The position numbers were made by a program, and so were the translations under genes. Below are positions 31,785 to 41,092 of a stretch of DNA of 64,000 nucleotides, one piece after another (position 1 is the first letter of the stretch; each line of letters opens with the position of its first letter). The stretch covers positions 22,906 to 86,905 of the forward strand of contig PXRL01000014.1 in NCBI GenBank assembly GCA_003020965.1. The letters are read 5' to 3'. Source of the DNA: Halobacteriales archaeon QS_4_69_225. GTDB lineage: Archaea; Halobacteriota; Halobacteria; Halobacteriales; Haloarculaceae. A model generated the notes under the pieces. It saw nothing but the letters and a program-made list of their open reading frames with translations, had not been told where the DNA came from and searched no databases.

Positions 31785-32621
31785 CTACCGGATCTTCCGG
31801 ACGTCGCTGATGTCGAAGCCGGCGTCGCCGATCTCCGTCTCGAAGCGGACGATGTTCTCGTCCTCGATGCGGGAGAGAACGCCGCGGAACTGCTGGACGA
31901 CCATCGTCCGGGCCCGGGCGGAGCCGCCGCTTTCCCACTCGAACAGCAGCGTCCCGTCGGCGGCGTCGACCAGCTGGCCGTGCTGTTGGTCGTCCAGCGT
32001 CTCCCGGTTGACGTGCACGAGGACGAGCCCGCCCCACTCGTGGGCGGCCCGCGAGAGCCCCTTCAACAGCACCGGGACGTCGCTGAACGGGATGTCGGCG
32101 CTTTGGGCGCCGACCAGGTCGGCGATGGAGTCGATGACGACGACGCTGTCGGCGCCGTGTTCGGTCAGCCGGTCGCCGAGCGCCTCCGGGACGCCCTTGC
32201 GGTCCTGGGACTGGCCGAGCTGGGAGACGCTCCGCGTCCGGTCGGCGTACCACTCCCGCGGCACCGGGCTGAGCCGGAAGAACTCCGGCGAGAGGTCGTG
32301 GAACTCGACGTTGTCGATGCTCTCCTCGACGATCTCGTCGTCCATCGCCAGCGTCATCTCGCGTTCGAGCTGCTGCTCCGTGGCGGTGAAGGAGATGTAG
32401 TGGACCTCCTCGGGCGTCGTCGCCCGGTCGTCGAGCCCGCCGTAGTAGAGGTCGAACAGCTCCGGGCCGCCCTCGGCGAGGCCGTTCATCGCCGCGGCGG
32501 TGTACATGAACTCGCGGGCGCCGGCCCCGGCGTGACCCGACAGGAGTACGACGCTGCCCGGCGGCGCGCCGCCGCCGATGGTCGTGTCCAGCCGTCGAAT
32601 CCCGAACGGGATGCGGTCCAT
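31785..32621 (-). CDS. RecA/KaiC-like protein with a degenerate Walker A (HTR-like)
   Basis: A 278-residue RecA-fold protein: the opening FGIRRLDTTIGGGAPPGSVV and Walker B-like ADSVVVIDSIADLV are typical of the KaiC/RadA-related haloarchaeal proteins. The P-loop reads SGHAGAGAREF, with the key GKT/S lysine missing (Ala-Arg instead), so ATP hydrolysis is doubtful. It probably has a regulatory or scaffold role. Confidence 0.75.
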   Translation of the reverse strand: MDRIPFGIRRLDTTIGGGAPPGSVVLLSGHAGAGAREFMYTAAAMNGLAEGGPELFDLYYGGLDDRATTPEEVHYISFTATEQQLEREMTLAMDDEIVEESIDNVEFHDLSPEFFRLSPVPREWYADRTRSVSQLGQSQDRKGVPEALGDRLTEHGADSVVVIDSIADLVGAQSADIPFSDVPVLLKGLSRAAHEWGGLVLVHVNRETLDDQQHGQLVDAADGTLLFEWESGGSARARTMVVQQFRGVLSRIEDENIVRFETEIGDAGFDISDVRKIR

Positions 32622-32657
32622 ACGCCGTATTCGCCCGGCGGAACTTAAATCGTGGAC

Positions 32658-33638
32658 TCAGATCGCGGAGTCCTCGACGCGGGCGCCCTCGTTCCGCGGC
32701 GCGACGACCCGGACGGTCCCCTCGGCGTCGGCCGCCGAGAGAGCGTCGACGGCGGCGTCCCGCGCCCGGTCGGCCATCGAGGCGTCGGTGACGCCGTAGA
32801 CGGTCGGCCCCCACGACGACTGGCCGACGCCGCGGACGGCCGGCCGGTCGGCGAGCGCGTCGATGATTCGGCCGGCCGGCGGCCGGTAGACGCCGCCCTG
32901 CTGGTCGGCGTACCAGGCGCCGTTGAGCCGGCCGAAGGCCGCGACCGCGTCGCCGAACGCCTCCAGTCGCCCCTCGGCGGCCGCCGGCAGCAGTCGCCGG
33001 ACCAGCACGGTCGCCAGCTCGTCGGCGACCGACGGGTCGGCGGCCTCGACGACCGCCCGCATGCTCTCGTCCTCGTCGTCGCCGCTCCGGCCCGGGGTCG
33101 CCTCGGGAATCGCCAGCACGAACCGCCACTCGTCGGGCAGCTCGTGGCGGACGACGGCCGCCGGCACCGTCCAGTCGCCCTCGGCCGGCGGCGCCGTCGT
33201 GAACCGCTCGGTCGGGTGGCCGGCGTCGACGACGAAGCCGCCGGCCTCGAAGGTCGCGACGCCGACGCCGCTGCGGCCGCCGCGGCCCAGCGCCGGCGCC
33301 CGCTCGCGGACGACCGGCTCGCGGCCGTGGACGCGGGCGACCGCCGCCAGCGTCGCCAGCGCCAACTGCGTCCCGCTGCCGAGGCCGACGTGCCGCGGCA
33401 GCGTCGCCTCGACCGTCAGGTCGATTCCGGCGACGTCCAGCAGGTCACAGGCGGCGGCGGCGTACTCCGCGGCCACCGGGTCCGCACAGCGCACCTCGGG
33501 GGCCGTCTCGGCGGTCAGCCGCACGCGCGGCTCCTCGAGGGCCAACCCCACGCCGCCGTAGAGCCGCTCGTGCGCCAGCGAGAGGTTCCCGAAGCCGACG
33601 TGCAGCCGCGCGCCGGTCTCGACGCGAACGGTCATCAC
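32658..33638 (-). CDS. beta-ribofuranosylaminobenzene 5'-phosphate synthase-like (GHMP family)
   Basis: A 326-residue protein with GHMP-type motifs: the N-terminal GARLHVGFGNLSLAHERLYG, the glycine-rich LPRHVGLGSGTQLALATLAA, and RGGRSGVGVATFEAGGFVVD. It matches archaeal beta-RFAP synthase, which joins PRPP and p-aminobenzoate-type acceptors in the early steps of methanopterin/tetrahydrofolate-like cofactor synthesis. The exact role in a haloarchaeon is inferred. The GTG at 33638 or the ATG at 33635 is the start. Confidence 0.82.
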   Translation of the reverse strand: MMTVRVETGARLHVGFGNLSLAHERLYGGVGLALEEPRVRLTAETAPEVRCADPVAAEYAAAACDLLDVAGIDLTVEATLPRHVGLGSGTQLALATLAAVARVHGREPVVRERAPALGRGGRSGVGVATFEAGGFVVDAGHPTERFTTAPPAEGDWTVPAAVVRHELPDEWRFVLAIPEATPGRSGDDEDESMRAVVEAADPSVADELATVLVRRLLPAAAEGRLEAFGDAVAAFGRLNGAWYADQQGGVYRPPAGRIIDALADRPAVRGVGQSSWGPTVYGVTDASMADRARDAAVDALSAADAEGTVRVVAPRNEGARVEDSAI

Positions 33639-33800
33639 CGGCCGTACGGCCGTCGCCAGGTTGTGGGTTTCGCCACCGGCGACGCGCGGGTAGAGGTCAC
33701 GCGGCCGTCCGCAGTTCCGGGTCCATCGTCGGCTCCTCGGACATCCTGAGCTCTCCGACGGCCTGCGAGAACGCGGGCAAAAACCGGGTGATACACGGGC

Positions 33801-33807
33801 GTTAAGT
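33801..33807 (+). promoter_or_regulatory. TATA-like box for ilvD
   Basis: GTTAAGT lies 26 bases before the ATG at 33830, consistent with a leaderless ilvD mRNA. Confidence 0.45.
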
Positions 33808-33829
33808 CACTCGGCGGCAACCGTTCGGC

Positions 33830-35578
33830 ATGAGTCGTCAAGAGCCGCCCGACCGCGGGTCGAGCACCGACGGGCAACTCCGCAGCAGCGAGGTGACGGA
33901 GGGCCCGGAGCGGGCGCCTCACCGCGCGATGTTCCGGGCGATGGGGTTCGACGACGAGGACCTCACCTCGCCGATGGTCGGCGTCGCCAACCCCGCCGCC
34001 GACATCACGCCGTGTAACGTCCATCTCGACGACGTCGCCGGTGCCGCCGTCGACGGCGTCGACTCGGGCGGCGGCATGCCGGTCGAGTTCGGCACCATCA
34101 CCATCTCCGACGCCATCTCGATGGGCACCGAGGGGATGAAGGCCTCGCTCGTCTCCCGGGAGGTCATCGCCGACTCCGTCGAGCTGGTGTCGTTCGGCGA
34201 GCGGATGGACGCGCTGGTGACCGTCGCCGGCTGCGACAAGAACCTCCCCGGAATGATGATGGCCGCCGTCCGGACCGACCTGCCGTCGGTGTTCTGCTAC
34301 GGCGGCTCGATCATGCCCGGCGAACACGAGGGCCGGGACGTCACCATCGTCCAGGTGTTCGAGGGCGTCGGTGCCCACGCGGAAGGCGAGATGAGCCGCG
34401 AGGAGCTGGACGACCTCGAGCGGAACGCCTGTCCGGGCGCCGGCTCCTGCGGCGGGATGTTCACCGCCAACACCATGGCCGCCGTCTCGGAGGCGCTGGG
34501 GCTGGCGCCGCTGGGGTCGGCGTCGGCGCCGGCCGAACACGACGAGCGCTACGAGGTCGCCGAGCGCGCCGGCGAGCTCGTCGTCGACTGCATCGAGGCC
34601 GACCGCCGGCCCTCCGATATCCTGACGCGGGGGGCCTTCGAGAACGCCATCGCCGTCCAGACGGCGGTCGGCGGGTCGACCAACGGCGTTCTCCACCTGC
34701 TGGCGCTGGCCGCCGAGGCCGGCGTCGACCTCGAGATCGAGGACTTCGACGCGATCTCCCGCCGGACGCCGAAGCTCGCGGACCTCCAGCCCGGCGGCAG
34801 CCACGTGATGAACGACCTCCACGAGATCGGCGGCGTGCCGGTCGTCGTCAGGCGGCTGCTGGAGGCCGACCTGGTCGACGGCGACCAGCGCACCGTCACC
34901 GGCCGGACCGTCGCCGAGGAACTCGCCCACCTCGAGTCGGCCGGTCGCCTTCCCGCAGACGACGACATCGACGCCGACTTCCTCTACACCGTCGCGGAGC
35001 CGAAGTACCCCGAGGGCGCCATCAAGATCCTGCAGGGCAACCTCGCGCCCGACGGCGCGGTGCTGAAGGCGACCGGCCAGGACGAGTTCCACCACGAGGG
35101 CCCCGCCCGGGTGTTCGAAGACGAGGAGGCGGCGATGGCCTACGTCCAGGAGGGTCGCATCGACTCCGGCGACGTCATCGTCATCCGCAACGAGGGCCCC
35201 CGCGGCGGCCCCGGGATGCGGGAGATGCTGGGCGTCACCGCGGCGGTCGTCGGCGCCGGCCACGAGGACGACGTCGCGCTGTTGACCGACGGCCGCTTCT
35301 CCGGCGGCACCCGCGGGCCGATGGTCGGCCACGTCGCCCCCGAGGCGTTCGTCGGCGGCCCCATCGCCGCCCTCAAGGACGGCGACGTCGTCACCGTCGA
35401 CATCCCCGACCGGCGGCTTGAGGTCGACCTCACCGACGCCGAACTGGAGGCCCGTCTCGCGGAGTGGTCACAGCCGGAGCCCGCCTACGACGGCGGCGTC
35501 CTGGCGAAGTACGGCCTCGCGTTCGGGTCGGCCGCCGCCGGCGCCGTCACCAACCCCGGCGTTCGCGGCGGTGACTGA
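33830..35578 (+). CDS. ilvD: dihydroxy-acid dehydratase
   Basis: A 582-residue enzyme of normal length, catalysing dehydration of 2,3-dihydroxy-isovalerate/methylvalerate in Val/Ile synthesis. The cluster cysteines are visible in [22 protein letters not shown] and [25 protein letters not shown] and [12 protein letters not shown] are the C-terminal family signatures. It stands alone here, away from other ilv genes. Confidence 0.95.
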   Translation: MSRQEPPDRGSSTDGQLRSSEVTEGPERAPHRAMFRAMGFDDEDLTSPMVGVANPAADITPCNVHLDDVAGAAVDGVDSGGGMPVEFGTITISDAISMGTEGMKASLVSREVIADSVELVSFGERMDALVTVAGCDKNLPGMMMAAVRTDLPSVFCYGGSIMPGEHEGRDVTIVQVFEGVGAHAEGEMSREELDDLERNACPGAGSCGGMFTANTMAAVSEALGLAPLGSASAPAEHDERYEVAERAGELVVDCIEADRRPSDILTRGAFENAIAVQTAVGGSTNGVLHLLALAAEAGVDLEIEDFDAISRRTPKLADLQPGGSHVMNDLHEIGGVPVVVRRLLEADLVDGDQRTVTGRTVAEELAHLESAGRLPADDDIDADFLYTVAEPKYPEGAIKILQGNLAPDGAVLKATGQDEFHHEGPARVFEDEEAAMAYVQEGRIDSGDVIVIRNEGPRGGPGMREMLGVTAAVVGAGHEDDVALLTDGRFSGGTRGPMVGHVAPEAFVGGPIAALKDGDVVTVDIPDRRLEVDLTDAELEARLAEWSQPEPAYDGGVLAKYGLAFGSAAAGAVTNPGVRGGD

Positions 35579-35697
35579 TACTGATTATTGGTAGTTCCCG
35601 CCGTCACCATCACACCCCTTTCCTTCGTCCTGAGGATACCGCTCGAACGAACTCGCGAGTGATCGCCCGGTACGTCCTCCAGACACCTTCTCGGAGG

Positions 35698-36157
35698 TCA
35701 TAAGTCCTCGTTCTCGGACTGGTAATCGGGGCGAACCTCCTTGAGGAGATCTTCAACGATCTCCCAGAGAATCAGGGAAGGAGTCTCGTGTTCGAACGTG
35801 ATTCCCCAGCGGTCCCCTTCATCGTCGAGTGAGTACTGGAAATGTGTCCGTCCGAGGTCGGAATGGTCCTCATCCTGGTGCCAGCCGGCGTGAAAGCCCA
35901 CGTTCGGGTCGGTGTAGTTGATACGGAACCAATCGTTTGGGTCCTGTCGGTACCATTTGATGCTCAGTTCCGATGCGTCAGGACCGGTCGGCGGGTCGAG
36001 ACGAGTCGGGTCGAAAAACTGCTCGCAGCTGCTTGGCCTCGACGTCGTCAGGAACGTACTCAACGGCTGTGACCTGTGGTACCCGATCGAGGACGTCCCG
36101 CTTCAGCTGGGCGTACAGATTCGCGTTCGGGTCACCACCGGGATGCGGGACCGACAT
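35698..36157 (-). pseudogene. conserved haloarchaeal protein (resembles DUF7718), broken by a one-base frameshift
   Basis: The 5' part starts at the ATG at 36157 (MSVPHPGGDPNANLYAQLKR) and runs in frame to KQLRAVF. Then a run of five T's on the coding strand (36014-36018) puts it out of frame. The next frame continues without a gap as FDPTRLDPPTGPDASELSI, through WYRQDPNDWFRINYTDPNV, to the stop at 35698. Removing one T restores a single protein of about 152 residues. It starts 3 bases after the regulator gene at 36161. The family name is from memory; the function is unknown. Confidence 0.75.
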
Positions 36158-36160
36158 CCA

Positions 36161-36700
36161 TCAGCATCTGGCCTCTGCGGATTCTGCCGTCGGGGCGAGG
36201 AAGTCCCACTCGCGGATAGCGAAGCCGACGATCTTGATGCGCCGTCGGAGATGTTCCCACTCCCGAGCGATCTCACGCCGACGGTCTTCTTCGTCGCTGT
36301 CAATCGCTTCGTCGGCGAGTGTCCCGCGAAGCTGGTTCGGTGACCCGACGTCGAATTCGTCCTCCCAGTCGCGGATTTGTGCCTTCATCTCCGCGAGCCG
36401 GTCCGTAAGCTCCTCGACAGTGTGGCCGCTGTCCCGCAGGCGCATCGCCTCCTGCATCGCCTGCCGCCGATAATCAGGGTAGTACGTGGTGTGGGTGCCG
36501 CTCTCGTCACGGTGAATGATCCCATCGTCGACGAGTCGTCCGAGGACACGCTCGGTGGGCTCGTGTGACCAGTCCGCTTCGGAGGCGATCCAGTTTGCCG
36601 TCCGCGGCTCCGACAGCTGCCGTGTGACCATTCGGACGCGGTCTTCGCCCGTGGTCTGACGATCCACCAGGCTCCCTGAGTCCGCTTCGTCCTCGGTCAT
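36161..36700 (-). CDS. winged-helix regulator, DUF7342-like
   Basis: A 179-residue protein: a wHTH domain (VTRQLSEPRTANWIASEAD, then THEPT-like SHEPTERVLGRLVDDGIIH) followed by a long helical region (EELTDRLAEMKAQIRDWED, then EEDRRREIAREWEHLRRRI). It matches the haloarchaeal family known as DUF7342. It is probably an autoregulator: an inverted repeat overlaps its upstream region (36725-36754). It forms an operon with the frameshifted partner downstream. Confidence 0.8.
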   Translation of the reverse strand: MTEDEADSGSLVDRQTTGEDRVRMVTRQLSEPRTANWIASEADWSHEPTERVLGRLVDDGIIHRDESGTHTTYYPDYRRQAMQEAMRLRDSGHTVEELTDRLAEMKAQIRDWEDEFDVGSPNQLRGTLADEAIDSDEEDRRREIAREWEHLRRRIKIVGFAIREWDFLAPTAESAEARC

Positions 36701-36724
36701 ACGCGACGATTCGCACTCTGTCTT

Positions 36725-36754
36725 GATATAGATTAAGGTGATTCGTTCTATATC
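36725..36754. promoter_or_regulatory. inverted-repeat operator upstream of the regulator gene
   Basis: GATATAG ... CTATATC, 7-bp perfect arms separated by 16 bases, lies 25-54 bases before the ATG at 36700. The left arm, GATATAG, can also serve as the TATA element, so regulator binding would block the promoter. Confidence 0.55.
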
Positions 36755-36860
36755 GAAACGAGATTTCTAGTCATTCCGCCGATGCACAGTAATCGGATCA
36801 AAAGCAGTACGGAAACCCGATCCTTCCGATACTCGGCGGTAACGATTCGCAATAATCGCT

Positions 36861-36986
36861 ATGAAACGCTCGCCAGACCATCTTAATTCCGTGGAACCCG
36901 ACGAGCGGACCCCCGAGGCGGTCGCCCCGGCGGGCGCCGCCGGCCGCGCCCTCCTCGCGACCGCGGTCCCTGCGGCGTCGACCTAG
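36861..36986 (+). CDS. candidate 41-residue ORF
   Basis: ATG to TAG, 41 residues (KRSPDHLNSVEPDERTPEA, then an Ala/Gly-rich tail). There is no motif and no convincing promoter. The rest of 36755-37091 shows no gene. Confidence 0.2.
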   Translation: MKRSPDHLNSVEPDERTPEAVAPAGAAGRALLATAVPAAST

Positions 36987-37091
36987 CCGTCGAGCCGGCC
37001 GACGACGCCGGTTACGACCACTGATTCGTCTCCGAGCGGGTCGACCCCTGACGGTTCGTCGGTCCGGCCCCCTCGCCAGGGGCGATTCCGG

Positions 37092-37442
37092 CTACGGGTT
37101 GTCCTGCTCGACGAGCGTCTCCTCGGCGTCGCCGTGTCGGACCCCCAGTGCGTGACCCGTGTGGCGGGCGTGGGTCTCGGCCCACCGCCGGGCCGGCCGC
37201 TCGGCGAGGAACCGCTCGCCGCTCGGACACTGCCGGCAGTCGACCGTCCAGGCGGTGACGTCGTCCGGGAAGTGACCTGTGTGCCGTCTGTGGTCGAGGG
37301 CGAACTTCTCGACGGCACGGTTGCCGACCTCGAGTTCGTCGAGCTCGTAGGCGAGGTCCCACTCGCGGTCGCACCGCGAGCAGGTGACGGTGGGGACGTC
37401 GTCGACGTCCTCGGGTGGGTCGCTGTCGAACTGGTCGGACAC
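37092..37442 (-). CDS. zinc-binding protein of unknown function
   Basis: A 116-residue protein from the GTG at 37442, chosen because a minus-strand TATA-like CATAAGTA (37465-37472) lies 27 bases upstream. It has CSRCDREWDLAYELDELEV, then two similar His/Cys segments (DHRRHTGHFPDDVTAWTVDC and ETHARHTGHALGVRHGD), suggesting an internal repeat and one or two metal sites. Confidence 0.65.
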   Translation of the reverse strand: MSDQFDSDPPEDVDDVPTVTCSRCDREWDLAYELDELEVGNRAVEKFALDHRRHTGHFPDDVTAWTVDCRQCPSGERFLAERPARRWAETHARHTGHALGVRHGDAEETLVEQDNP

Positions 37443-37464
37443 TGTCGAAGATGCGAACCGACGG

Positions 37465-37472
37465 TACTTATG
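37465..37472 (-). promoter_or_regulatory. TATA-like box for the 37442 gene
   Basis: Minus-strand GCATAAGTA is centred about 27 bases before the GTG at 37442, supporting that start over an upstream ATG. Confidence 0.5.
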
Positions 37473-37519
37473 CGTGCGGAGACGCGCCGGACAACGGCTC
37501 GACGGCACGCCGGGGGCAG

Positions 37520-39884
37520 CTACGTGCTCTCGAAGGACGTGGAGTTGGTGTCTCCGTTACCCTGCTCGGCATAGGTGTCGGAGGACTCGACACGGTACTC
37601 GATGTCGTAGACGATGTCGGACTCGGCCGAGGAGGCGTCGACGTACGCTCCCCTGAGCCGAATGATTTCACCTTCCGCGTCGCCGGACCCGACCTTGTAG
37701 ATGATCTTCCCGTTGTCTATGTCCGGGGAGACTTCAGTACCGTCGCCCTGAGTGATGGTCCAGTTACCCCCATCGCCGTCGTACTCGATGGCGTTTCCGG
37801 TGTCGGAGATGTCGACGGAGATCTCGTCGCCCTCCGTGAGGTCTTCGCCGAGCGTGAACCTGAACGTCTGTGTTTGTTCGCCGTCGCCCGCCGCGACGTC
37901 CTCGACGTACGGCTCGAGGATGATTTCCGGCTGTTCGACGACGACGGTCTCGGTGTCGGTCGACTCGTCGTTCCAGGTCGCCTTCAGCGTCTTCTCACCG
38001 GTGTTTTCGGGATTCAGGTTCTCCTGGGTGTCGTACTCCAGCGCCGACGTTCTCGACGGTGACGTTCGTCTCGACGGTGTCGCCGTAGTCGACCGACGAC
38101 GTGGCGTTGTCGATCGTGACGTCGAGGCGGACGTTCCCGCTCTGGAAGACCTCGACCGTGGCGAACGCCTGGTCGTTTTCGCCTTCGACGAGTATCTGGT
38201 ATTCGCCGCTGTCGATCTGGTCCCAGTTCGGCTCCCAGGTCAGGGTGAACGACTCCTGGCCGCCGACGCTGTCCAGGGTTTCGCGGTCGGCTCGGTCGCC
38301 GACGCTGTCTATCTGCTGTCCGCTGTCGTCCTGAACGACGAGGTCGACGTTCTCCACGTCGTCCGTCGTGCCGGTCGCCGTGACGTCGAACTCGATTTCG
38401 CTCGTGTTCCCCTTCTTGACCGTCTTGGACTGATCCTCGCCGTCGATCTCGAGGTTGAGTTCGCCCGACTCCACCTTCATGTCCACGCGGCCCACGACGT
38501 TTGTAGTCTGCAGGGTCGCGTCCTCCATTCCCAGGATAGTCTCGACGATCGTTCCGACATCGTCTTGGCCATTGTAGCCACTTTGTTTGTAGTTATCCTC
38601 GTCCAAGATGTCAGGGCCGTCTTCGACTCCTGTATCGAGGACCCGCTTTGCGGCATCTGACGTCAGGGGCGCCTGCTTTTTACCGAATTTCGAAGAGCTG
38701 AACGTAACTTCGCCGACGTACTTGTCGTTGCCGGTGTCGTAGCCCGCCTCTATTTTGATTTTCACCCGCTCGTCGCTGGTGCCGTCCTGAATCACGTACT
38801 CCATGAGGATTCCGTCGCCCGGCTGGAGTTTGTTGCCGCTCTGGATCGGAACGGCCTCACCGTTACCGTACTTGATGCCGGCGATGCTGGCAATGTCTTT
38901 CCACTTGCCGTTGGGGACGACTATTTTGTCCGTGTCGGATTCGGGCGTGTGCTCGGTAGTGCCGGCTTGGCCGACGCCGCCGTTTATTATGTCCGGCGGC
39001 GACGCCAGGTCGACCGGCGTGAACGTCTCGTCGCCGTCCGTCGTGATGGCACACCGGATCGTCCACGGGACGTCGCCGGGTGTCTGCCCGAGGCTGATCT
39101 CGACACCGTCCGGCGTGCTGGAGACGCCGTTGACGTATCCGGCGTCGATCTCCGATTCGAGAAGCTTCTCCCACTTGTTCGCCGGGATGTTCGTCGCGAT
39201 GGTGACGCTCGGCCTGGCCGTGGGCTCGAGCCGCTTGACCGTCTTGTAGCCGCCGCTCGACAGCGACAGCGACGTCCGCTGGCTGCTCCGGACGGCGTCG
39301 CTCTGGACCGGCAGGAGGTTGATGTTCGACCCCTGGATGATCGCCTGGTCGCCCTGCACGAGCACATCGCCGCTTTCCGTCTCCTTGTACAGGACGGTGT
39401 TCTCGTAGACGAGCTGCGGTGTCTCGGTCTCGGAGAGCCGGACGTACGAGGGATCGTACCGGATGGCGTCCGTCCGCGGCCGGTTGGCGCCGCAGACGTT
39501 CTGCGTCGTGACGTCCGTGTTAGACGCCCTGTCGGGGGTGTTGCTCAGCTCTATATCGCCGAGCGGCTCCGTGCGGAGCGTCCCCTGTGGATTGGGTGGA
39601 TTCACCCCGATTACCCGGGTGTTGTACGTCACGCCGAGCTGCAGCACCGGCGACTGCTGCTGTCCGGTCGTCACCGCCTGGAGGTGCGCCTGCCGGAGTT
39701 CCTGCATATCCCCCTCGATCTCGCTGTAGTGGTTGAACTCCACCTCGGCGTTTTGATCCGGTACGACCGTCGTCTGCCACAGCGACAGCCCGATGGCCGT
39801 GATACCGAACAGAAGCGCGACGCCGAGCACCGGTGCGACCGCCCTGTTGTCCGACTCGAGTGCCCCATTGACTATCTCCTTCAT
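37520..39884 (-). pseudogene. type IV pilin-like surface protein, frameshifted near its C-terminus
   Basis: The N-terminus has a class III (pilin-type) leader and hydrophobic stalk (NRAVAPVLGVALLFGITAIG). The long exported domain contains a beta-sandwich/CARDB-like repeat (residues 510-620, for example GNTSEIEFDVTATGTTDDV). The frame stops at 37995, but at 38040-38046 one missing base shifts it. The other frame continues sensibly as LEYDTQENLNPENTGEKTL and further Ig-like strands to a TAG at 37520. Restoring one base gives about 787 residues. It is predicted to be PilD-processed and surface-exposed. The 629-residue truncated form may still be made. Confidence 0.72.
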
Positions 39885-39950
39885 CTGGATTCCCCCCGAA
39901 CGCTCCCCCGAGCGTTCCGGACCTGGCTCTCCCTGACGGTTGTCTCTCGG

Positions 39951-39960
39951 TTATATATAT
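39951..39960 (-). promoter_or_regulatory. strong TATA box for the pilin-like gene
   Basis: Minus-strand ATATATATAA lies about 70 bases before the ATG at 39884, so the mRNA should have a ~45-base leader. That leader contains a G-rich GGGGGGAA stretch just before the start. Confidence 0.6.
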
Positions 39961-40035
39961 CTGACGCCAGCGTCAGCCGGCGTCCTAAGTACCGTGTCGT
40001 GGGACACGGAAGGTCGTCCGACTCCGTCTATCGAC

Positions 40036-40485
40036 CTACCCGCCGACGGCACCCGAGGGACTGCCGGTCGGCCGCTGACGGTACTCGGGCTCCGGCGGCT
40101 CCCACTCCTCGTCGGGCGCCTCCCAGTCGAAGGCCGGCACCAGGATGTCGAACTCCGGGGCGACCGTCACCGTCTCCCCGGCGGCCCCGGCCGTCCCGTC
40201 TTCGGGGTCGTAGGGCCGGGGCGACGCCACCCGCAGGCCGGGCGACTCCGCCACTCCGAGCGCGGTCGGCGGGAGGTAGCTCACGTCGGCGGCGGCGGCG
40301 AGGTACAGCCGCTCGCGGTCGTAATCGAGGACGACGACGGCTCCCTCGTCGTCGGCCTGCCGGACGGCACGCCACAGCTCCGTCTGCGACCACGGGCCGA
40401 CCCCGATCAGGTCTTCGCGGTCCGTCACGTGCAGGTTGTGACGCGACGCGGGCGACAGCACGTCCGTGGCATCGTGTGACGTCAT
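40036..40485 (-). CDS. conserved haloarchaeal protein of unknown function
   Basis: A 149-residue acidic soluble protein (SQTELWRAVRQADDEGAVVV, then DYDRERLYLAAAADVSYLP) with a Pro-rich C-terminus. There is no signal, membrane segment or catalytic motif. It reads like a small alpha/beta domain. It is flanked by the pilin-like gene and another orphan. Confidence 0.6.
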   Translation of the reverse strand: MTSHDATDVLSPASRHNLHVTDREDLIGVGPWSQTELWRAVRQADDEGAVVVLDYDRERLYLAAAADVSYLPPTALGVAESPGLRVASPRPYDPEDGTAGAAGETVTVAPEFDILVPAFDWEAPDEEWEPPEPEYRQRPTGSPSGAVGG

Positions 40486-40563
40486 GCGAGGTCGGTACGG
40501 CCGGCACCCACATAATCGCTGTGGCGGCCGCCGTCGAGACCGCCGTCCGTCGGCCGCCGCGGC

Positions 40564-40881
40564 TCAGAACTCCTCGGGGTCGCCGGCCAGTACCCGGTAG
40601 CTGTCCAGCGTCCCGGCCATCGACGGCGCCTCGTCGTCGTCCTTCCGCTGGGTGCCGTAGTCCTTCCACTCCCCGCCGGTGTAACTGTACATCTCGTAGC
40701 CCGTCTCGGTCTCGACGACGAGGTCGCGAACCGCGTCGTCGTCGGCCTCCGGCACCGCCGCGACGGCGTCGTCGTCCATGACCCACACCGCGACGGTCTC
40801 CGGGTCGTCGGCGTACTCGCGGGCCGTCTCCTCCGACAGCGGTCGGTCCGGCATCTCCGGCGCCGGCTCTGGCTGCTCCAT
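40564..40881 (-). CDS. small acidic protein of unknown function
   Basis: A 105-residue protein from the ATG at 40881 (MEQPEPAPEMPDRPLSEET). It has two strand-rich halves (VAVWVMDDDAVAAVPEADD, then TETGYEMYSYTGGEWKDYG). The upstream in-frame extension is Arg-rich and crosses a tandem duplication, so it is excluded. Confidence 0.6.
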   Translation of the reverse strand: MEQPEPAPEMPDRPLSEETAREYADDPETVAVWVMDDDAVAAVPEADDDAVRDLVVETETGYEMYSYTGGEWKDYGTQRKDDDEAPSMAGTLDSYRVLAGDPEEF

Positions 40882-40908
40882 GCGACCGATACCGGCGGGA
40901 GAGACATC

Positions 40909-40955
40909 CGATTTTCGCCGGGGGATCATCCCCAGCTTTCGCCGGGGGATCACCC
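40909..40955. repeat. tandem duplication of ~24 bases
   Basis: TTTCGCCGGGGGATCA occurs twice (about 40912 and 40937), separated by CCCAGC-type spacers, in the gap upstream of the small acidic gene. Confidence 0.55.
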
Positions 40956-41092
40956 GGAGACGCCCCGCCGTCGGGCGCGGCGTCGGCCGGCGTCTCCGGA
41001 AGCGAGCGTCCGGCGCACACGGCAGGTATCGTCGAGTCTCACGCCGCCACCGACGGCCTGGCGACGCTGACTCCTCGCGCATCTCCCGGCGG

